From contig NZ_CP062253.1 of NCBI RefSeq assembly GCF_014863585.1, positions 5,537,501 through 5,601,500 of the forward strand: a stretch of DNA of 64,000 nucleotides, given 5' to 3'. The DNA is from Pseudomonas gozinkensis. Its GTDB lineage: Bacteria; Pseudomonadota; Gammaproteobacteria; Pseudomonadales; Pseudomonadaceae. This document shows positions 58,978-64,000 of this stretch, one piece after another (position 1 is the first letter of the stretch; every line of letters begins with the position of its first letter). The notes beneath the pieces were generated by a model, which had not been told where the DNA came from, did not search any database, and saw only the letters and a list, made by a program, of their open reading frames with translations. Position numbers and translations under genes: made by a program.

Positions 58978-60320
58978 ACACGAGCCCACGGCAAAAAATC
59001 CTCATCGTCGACGACGAACCGGATATCCGCGAACTCCTGGAAATAACCCTGGGACGGATGAAACTCGACACCTTCAGCGCACGTAATCTCGGGGAAGCCC
59101 AGGCGTTGCTGCACCGCGAGACCTTCGATCTGTGCCTGACCGACATGCGCCTGCCCGATGGCACCGGCCTGGAACTGGTGCAGCACATTCAGCAACGTTA
59201 TCCACAATTGCCGGTGGCGATGATCACCGCCTACGGCAGCCTGGAAACGGCGATCAACGCCCTGAAGTCCGGGGCGTTCGACTTCCTGACCAAACCGGTG
59301 GACCTGACCCGCCTGCGCGAGCTGGTCGGCTCGGCGTTGCGCATGCCGGCGGCGGGCAACGTCTGCACTTCGATCGACCGGCGGCTGCTCGGCGACTCAC
59401 CGCCAATGCGCAACCTGCGCAAGCAGATCGACAAACTGGCCCGCAGCCAGGCACCGGTCTACATCAGCGGCGAATCCGGCAGCGGCAAGGAGCTGGTGGC
59501 CCGGCTGATTCATGAACAGGGCCCGCGCGCCAGTCAGCCATTTGTGCCGGTGAACTGCGGGGCGATTCCTTCAGAGTTGATGGAGAGTGAGTTCTTCGGC
59601 CACCGCAAAGGCAGTTTCAGCGGCGCGGTGGAGGATAAGCCGGGGCTGTTTCAGGCGGCTCATGGCGGCACGCTGTTCCTCGATGAAGTGGCGGATCTGC
59701 CGCTGTCGATGCAGGTCAAGCTGTTGCGGGCAATTCAGGAAAAAGCCGTGCGCAGCGTCGGCGGCCAACAGGAAACCGTGGTCGATGTGCGCATCCTCTG
59801 CGCGACGCACAAGGACCTCGACGCGGAAGTGGCTGCCGAGCGCTTTCGTCAGGACCTGTATTACCGGCTGAACGTGATCGAACTGCGTGTGCCGTCCCTG
59901 CGCGAGCGCCGCGATGACATCGAAGCGCTGGCCGGCCATATGCTCAAGCGCCTGGCCAATGGCACTGGACACCCGGCCGCACGTCTTCATCCTCATGCCC
60001 TTGAGGCGCTGAAAAACTACCGTTTCCCGGGCAACGTGCGGGAGCTGGAAAACGTGCTTGAACGGGCGCACACCCTGTGTGAAAACCGCACGATCGAGGC
60101 CGGGGATTTGCGCCTGAGTGAAGGTAACGGCAACGCCGAGGGCGGTATTGCCGATCTGACGCAGATCGACAACCTGGAAGACTATCTGGAAAGCGTCGAG
60201 CGCAAACTGATTCTGCAGGCGCTGGAAGAAACCCGCTGGAATCGCACGGCGGCGGCGCAGCGGTTGAGCCTGTCATTTCGGTCGATGCGCTACAGGCTGA
60301 AGAAACTGGGTCTGGATTGA
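58974..60320 (+). CDS. pilR: PilR sigma-54-dependent response regulator
   Basis: 448 residues from the TTG at 58974, which overlaps the pilS TGA (TTGA); the frame extends upstream without a better start. The receiver phosphosite is in LCLTDMRLPDG (about residue 54). The AAA+ domain has Walker A GESGSGKE. The sigma-54 contact loop reads GSFSGA instead of the usual GAFTGA. The Fis-type helix-turn-helix is WNRTAAAQRLSLSFRSMRYRLKK. Its main target is pilA. Confidence 0.93.
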   Translation: MNTSPRQKILIVDDEPDIRELLEITLGRMKLDTFSARNLGEAQALLHRETFDLCLTDMRLPDGTGLELVQHIQQRYPQLPVAMITAYGSLETAINALKSGAFDFLTKPVDLTRLRELVGSALRMPAAGNVCTSIDRRLLGDSPPMRNLRKQIDKLARSQAPVYISGESGSGKELVARLIHEQGPRASQPFVPVNCGAIPSELMESEFFGHRKGSFSGAVEDKPGLFQAAHGGTLFLDEVADLPLSMQVKLLRAIQEKAVRSVGGQQETVVDVRILCATHKDLDAEVAAERFRQDLYYRLNVIELRVPSLRERRDDIEALAGHMLKRLANGTGHPAARLHPHALEALKNYRFPGNVRELENVLERAHTLCENRTIEAGDLRLSEGNGNAEGGIADLTQIDNLEDYLESVERKLILQALEETRWNRTAAAQRLSLSFRSMRYRLKKLGLD

Positions 60321-60331
60321 AGATGCACAAA

Positions 60332-60355
60332 AACGCAGCCGGTGTTGGCTGCGTT
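60332..60355. terminator. Terminator between pilR and thiO
   Basis: AACGCAGCC/GGCTGCGTT with a six-base loop, followed by a T-rich tract on the plus strand and A's on the other side. It serves the convergent genes pilR and thiO. Confidence 0.85.
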
Positions 60356-60369
60356 CTTTTTATCTGGCT

Positions 60370-61470
60370 TCAGATTCGTCCGGCCGGTGCATACGGCGCC
60401 GGCTCAATGATCGGCGCACGCCCCAGCATCACATCGGCAAACAACTGGCAGGACGCCGGCGCCAGCACCAGCCCGTTGCGATAATGCCCGCAGTTCAGCC
60501 ACAGACCGTCAAACCCCGGAACCCGGCCAATGTATGGAATGCCTTCGGGTGAACCCGGTCGCAGCCCGGCCCAGTGCCCCACCACTTCGGCATCGGCCAG
60601 CGCCGGCAACAACTCGACTGCCGAGGCCTTGAGGCTTTCCAGCGCGTTGTCCGTCGGGGTCTTGTCGAAGCCTTCGTGCTCCAGTGTGCTGCCGATCAGA
60701 ATGTGCCCGTCGCGGCGCGGAATCGCGTAGCGCCCCTTGGCCAGCACCATGCTCGGCAGGAAATCCGCTGCACACTTGTAGAGAATCATCTGGCCCTTGA
60801 CCGGTTCCACCGGCAGCGACAGGTTCAAGGTCTTGAGCAGTTCGCCGCTCCACGCGCCCGCCGTCAGCACGACCTGATCGCCGGCAATCACACCGGTGGA
60901 AGTCTGCACCCCCACCACTTGCTCGCCTTCACGGACAAACCCGCTGACTTCACACTGCTCATGAATCGTCACGTTCGGCAGCGCCTGCAACGCCGCTTTC
61001 AATGATTTCACCAGCCGCGGATTGCGCACGTTGGCCACATCGGCCATGTAGATCGCCCGGGAAAAACCGCCACCGAGTACCGGCACCGCATCATGCGCGG
61101 CCGAGATATCCACAGCCCGCAGCGGACGGTTTTCCCGCTCGGCCCAGGCTAGCGCTTCGGCTTCGTCATCCAGGTCCAGCCAGTACAGACCGGTGGTGTG
61201 CACTTCGGGATCGACCCCGGTATCGGCAAAAAGACGCTCGCCCAGCTGTGGATAAAAATCCTGTGACCAGTGCGCCAGCGCGGTGACGGCCGGGCTGTAG
61301 CGCCACGGATACAGCGGAGAGACGATACCGCCGCCAGCCCAGGACGATTCCTGGCCGACATTCGAACGATCCAGCAGCACCACGCTGCCGACTTCGGAGG
61401 CGAGGTTGTACGCAGTGAGCAGGCCAATCACCCCGCCACCGACAATCACCACTTGCTGTTGCCTGGTCAT
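60370..61470 (-). CDS. thiO: Glycine oxidase ThiO
   Basis: 366 residues, FAD-dependent. The dinucleotide-binding motif VIVGGGVIGLLTAYNLAS is at about 8-25, followed by SSWAGGGIVSPLYPW, typical of the DAO/ThiO family. It oxidises glycine to iminoglycine for the thiazole of thiamine. It lies 57 bp downstream of pilE on the same strand and may be read from that operon. Confidence 0.92.
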   Translation of the reverse strand: MTRQQQVVIVGGGVIGLLTAYNLASEVGSVVLLDRSNVGQESSWAGGGIVSPLYPWRYSPAVTALAHWSQDFYPQLGERLFADTGVDPEVHTTGLYWLDLDDEAEALAWAERENRPLRAVDISAAHDAVPVLGGGFSRAIYMADVANVRNPRLVKSLKAALQALPNVTIHEQCEVSGFVREGEQVVGVQTSTGVIAGDQVVLTAGAWSGELLKTLNLSLPVEPVKGQMILYKCAADFLPSMVLAKGRYAIPRRDGHILIGSTLEHEGFDKTPTDNALESLKASAVELLPALADAEVVGHWAGLRPGSPEGIPYIGRVPGFDGLWLNCGHYRNGLVLAPASCQLFADVMLGRAPIIEPAPYAPAGRI

Positions 61471-61527
61471 GTTTGATCCAACCGTAAAAAAGACAGTGGG
61501 CGCAAAAGGCGCCCGAAATAAAGCGGC

Positions 61528-61929
61528 TCAGCGGCCCCAGCAATCCTTGGTGGTCAGCCCGGTGGTCGCGTTGTTCATGCTTCTGACACCGGTATTGGTA
61601 AGGGTGAAATCCCCGCACTTGTCAGTGGCCATGGCGGTGCCGGTCTTGCGGGTCGCGGTCAGCAGGAAAGTCTGATCGGTGATGGTTGGCGTGATGGTGT
61701 AGAAATCGTTGCCAGTGCTCAACCCGGTGACACCGGTGTAGACGTTGTTCTTCGAATAGAAGCGTTCGAGGATCTGTGCCTGTTCCGACAAATTGCCCAC
61801 CACGTCGGCACGGCGGCCCTTCTTCACGTACTCGGTGAGGCTCGGATAGCCGATGGTGATGACGATACCGATGATCGCAATCACGATCATGATTTCGATC
61901 AGGGTGAAACCTCGGTTGGATCTACGCAT
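61528..61929 (-). CDS. pilE: Type IV minor pilin PilE
   Basis: 133 residues. The prepilin leader MRRSNRG is followed by FTLIEIMIVIAIIGIVITIGYPSL, cut by PilD. The C-terminal cysteine pair (KC..DCW) closes a D-region. Its place directly after pilY1 identifies it as PilE of the minor-pilin initiation complex. It begins 15 bp after pilY1; no pilY2 intervenes. Confidence 0.9.
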   Translation of the reverse strand: MRRSNRGFTLIEIMIVIAIIGIVITIGYPSLTEYVKKGRRADVVGNLSEQAQILERFYSKNNVYTGVTGLSTGNDFYTITPTITDQTFLLTATRKTGTAMATDKCGDFTLTNTGVRSMNNATTGLTTKDCWGR

Positions 61930-61944
61930 GCCTCGAACTCTCGC

Positions 61945-64000
61945 TTACTGAATTTGCCGCCACATGATACGACGGCTGCCGCCGCCGGATTTTTCCACCA
62001 GGGTGGTGATACCGCCACTGGAATCGTTCACGACCTTGCGTGATGCACCGTTGACGATGGCATTCAGGGTCGGGATACCGCCGCTGAACACTACGCCGCT
62101 GGAAATCGTGTCGTTGCTGTCGACCACGCCGTCGGCGTTGGTGTCGAGCACCGCGTAGTTGAGCATCTTACCGCTGAACGCATCGAGTTCGACCAGTTTA
62201 CCGGTGCCGAAACTGGAACACGGGTCGGTGGTGTCGACACTGGCCGTGGTGAAAACAATGCGTCCCAGCACGAGACTGGCCTGATTGATCACCCGTTCGC
62301 CGGTCAATGCGTTGTTGTACACCAGCGGCAGATACCAGCCCTTCTCCGTCGGATAAGTCGTGTCGTTCTGGCTGGTGGTGACGAATTGCCCGGTACTGCC
62401 GGAGAACACCCCGGTAACCGCCTGCGCCTGCAGACTGCTGACCGTGATCTGGCCCGACCCGCCATCGGCGTCCCACACCGAATAGAACGCCTGCAAATCC
62501 TTGTTGGTCTTGTCGGCGGTTTCGTTGAACTTGCCGGTGCCGAAGAAAATCTGTTTGCCGCCCAGAGCGTTATCCGCCAGCAACGGTTGAGCGGTGATTG
62601 GCTGAGTCGCCCCGCCAGCCGCGGTAAATAACGGCTTGCCAGAAAACGCTACGCCCCAGCTATCGGACGACGTGGCGCTCAGGTCGAACTTCCACAACCG
62701 TCCCTTCAAGTCGCCGCCATACGCGGCCTGCACCACGTTCTGCGAATTGACCCGCAGCTTCACCGAGGACAAGCCGTTGGTGGTTTCCGTACTGTCGATG
62801 ACGATTTTCTTGATCAGCGAACCATCGCGTACATCCAGCACATACAGTGCCGCCACCCCGGAGTTGCTGCCGTAACCGTTGGCGATAAACGCCGCCCAGC
62901 GACCATCGGCCAAGCGTGCCACTTCCGGACGGGCATAGGCGTAACCCAGATCATTGAAAGCGTTGGAGGTGCTGGCGGTGGTCGGCGCGCTGACTTCCCA
63001 CAAGGCGCGGATGACGTTACCCGCCGAGGCGTCGAACAGCTGGAGCCCGTAGAAAGTCTTGCCGCCCGCCCCTGTGCCGCCGATGGCCAGGGTTTTCCAG
63101 GCCGTGCCGAATTGGGCGTCGAATACACCCAACTGACCGTCCACCAGAAACTTGTGGCTGACGCCATTGACGTAGTTCGGATCGGCAATCAGGCGCAGCG
63201 AGGGCAATACGCTGGACGGCATGTAGGCATAGCGTCGGGTACCGTTGGCCGAGTTGATGACGCTGACAAAACCATCATTGGCGTTCACCACCAGGCTGGC
63301 ATTCATGTTCGAAGCCTTGGTGGTCAGGTAGGTACTGTAAGTGGTGTCACCGGCCAGATCGGAGGCGGTTTTTTCCGTGGGCGAAGCCAGCACCAGCGGC
63401 GAGTTGATGATGTCCCCGAGCAATACGCTGCGCACTTTTAGCCCGGACTTGTTGGTGCCCTTGCTCCATTCGACCAGGTCGATGCCGCTGATGCCGGTGG
63501 GCAAACCCTGGCTGAGAACGGTCTGCTGAGCCGGGGCGAAGTTACCGTAGGCCAGCGTCACCGCCGCGTTGTTCAGGGTGTTCCACGACTGGTAGGTCGG
63601 CGCGGTGGCGCCGGGCACGATGGCGGTGTCAGTGGTCCACAATACCGCCGATGTGTTGACCGCCCCGGCCGAGGTGAAGCCAAAGGACTTGATCGTGCCG
63701 CGCCAGTCCTTGGGGTCATAACTGGTCTGGAAATAACTGGTGCCGCTCGCCAGCGTGGTGCCACTGGCGACACCGCTGCCGCCGGAGCCGGCCTTGGAGG
63801 TGATGTCGCTCAACGCCGAAGACAGCGCGGCATTCAGGCCGGCGCTGTCGGTCGCCTGGTAGTAGCGGCCCTGTCCGTAATCGGCGGCGTCCGAGAGCAT
63901 GTCGTTGGAAGCCGTGAAACCCACGGTGTAGGTGTTCATGTTCTGCCTGGGAAAATCCACGGCATTCCAGCTCTTGCCCGCCGCGTCGGTGCCGGAGGAA
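61945..64000 (-). CDS. pilY1: PilY1 adhesin/assembly factor (N-terminus outside window)
   Basis: The frame is open to the edge, giving about 684 visible C-terminal residues. The seven-bladed beta-propeller is recognisable (YTVGFTASNDMLSDAADYG, KTLAIGGTGAGGKTFYGLQLFD, AYGGDLKGRLWKFDLS). A calcium site DTNADGVVDSND near the C-terminus corresponds to the known PilY1 EF-like calcium loop controlling retraction. The von Willebrand A domain would be upstream. Only the part inside the window is claimed. Confidence 0.93.
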   Translation of the reverse strand, partial: SSGTDAAGKSWNAVDFPRQNMNTYTVGFTASNDMLSDAADYGQGRYYQATDSAGLNAALSSALSDITSKAGSGGSGVASGTTLASGTSYFQTSYDPKDWRGTIKSFGFTSAGAVNTSAVLWTTDTAIVPGATAPTYQSWNTLNNAAVTLAYGNFAPAQQTVLSQGLPTGISGIDLVEWSKGTNKSGLKVRSVLLGDIINSPLVLASPTEKTASDLAGDTTYSTYLTTKASNMNASLVVNANDGFVSVINSANGTRRYAYMPSSVLPSLRLIADPNYVNGVSHKFLVDGQLGVFDAQFGTAWKTLAIGGTGAGGKTFYGLQLFDASAGNVIRALWEVSAPTTASTSNAFNDLGYAYARPEVARLADGRWAAFIANGYGSNSGVAALYVLDVRDGSLIKKIVIDSTETTNGLSSVKLRVNSQNVVQAAYGGDLKGRLWKFDLSATSSDSWGVAFSGKPLFTAAGGATQPITAQPLLADNALGGKQIFFGTGKFNETADKTNKDLQAFYSVWDADGGSGQITVSSLQAQAVTGVFSGSTGQFVTTSQNDTTYPTEKGWYLPLVYNNALTGERVINQASLVLGRIVFTTASVDTTDPCSSFGTGKLVELDAFSGKMLNYAVLDTNADGVVDSNDTISSGVVFSGGIPTLNAIVNGASRKVVNDSSGGITTLVEKSGGGSRRIMWRQIQ

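Overview
The window is a GC-rich chromosomal segment from a Pseudomonas, most likely of the P. fluorescens group. This rests on protein content and gene order (mrcB-lpoP, cbpA-prrF-heme uptake, dksA-gluQ-cbrA-cbrB-crcZ-pcnB-folK-panB-panC, pilBCD-coaE-yacG, clpB-pgeF-rluD/bamD-pilSR-thiO), on a recognisable PrrF RNA and CrcZ RNA, and on REPIN-type inverted repeats typical of the group. No insertion sequence, prophage, CRISPR array or integrase is visible. The content is core genome, and the interest lies mainly in regulatory RNAs, sigma-54 sites and small proteins.

Layout. 1-4.7 kb (minus strand): msrP (cut by the edge), pssA and the branched-chain amino acid genes ilvI-ilvH-ilvC. 5.1-11.1 kb: a DUF4124 protein, the PBP1b operon (mrcB, its probable activator lpoP, yqcC), an APH/P-loop fusion protein and a pentapeptide-repeat protein. 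11.3-16.6 kb: a TfoX C-terminal-domain protein, a CbpA-like cyclic-nucleotide-binding protein, one iron-repressed PrrF small RNA, and a heme uptake operon (phuT-hmuU-hmuV-chaN/phuW) with a divergent Rieske protein. The heme receptor and PhuS are not in the window. 16.6-18.5 kb: sfsA and an aminotransferase. 18.9-33.8 kb: dksA-gluQ, the carbon/nitrogen regulators cbrX-cbrA-cbrB, the Crc/Hfq-titrating RNA CrcZ under a sigma-54 promoter, then pcnB-folK, panB-panC, pgi and acs separated by REPINs. 33.9-38.8 kb: an rRNA methyltransferase, an AsmA-like DUF748 protein, a DUF2845 protein and a BON-domain protein.

39.1-64 kb is dominated by type IV pili: pilA (sigma-54 promoter) divergent from pilB-pilC-pilD-coaE-yacG, then several small conserved proteins, a type II NADH dehydrogenase, an EF-hand protein carrying a doubled EGKCG motif, a chemoreceptor, four tRNA genes, clpB (heat-shock promoter), pgeF, rluD, bamD, the pilS-pilR two-component system, thiO, and pilE plus the C-terminal part of pilY1.

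How it fits together. PilS-PilR, encoded at 57-60 kb, should drive the sigma-54 promoter of pilA at 39.6 kb. CbrA-CbrB should drive crcZ, located directly downstream. Fur should repress prrF and the heme operon. The most interesting unassigned signals are a sigma-54 promoter with two spaced palindromes upstream of the BON-domain gene, and an orphan secreted EF-hand protein whose motif matches the modification site of multinuclear-iron-enzyme-processed metallophore precursors.
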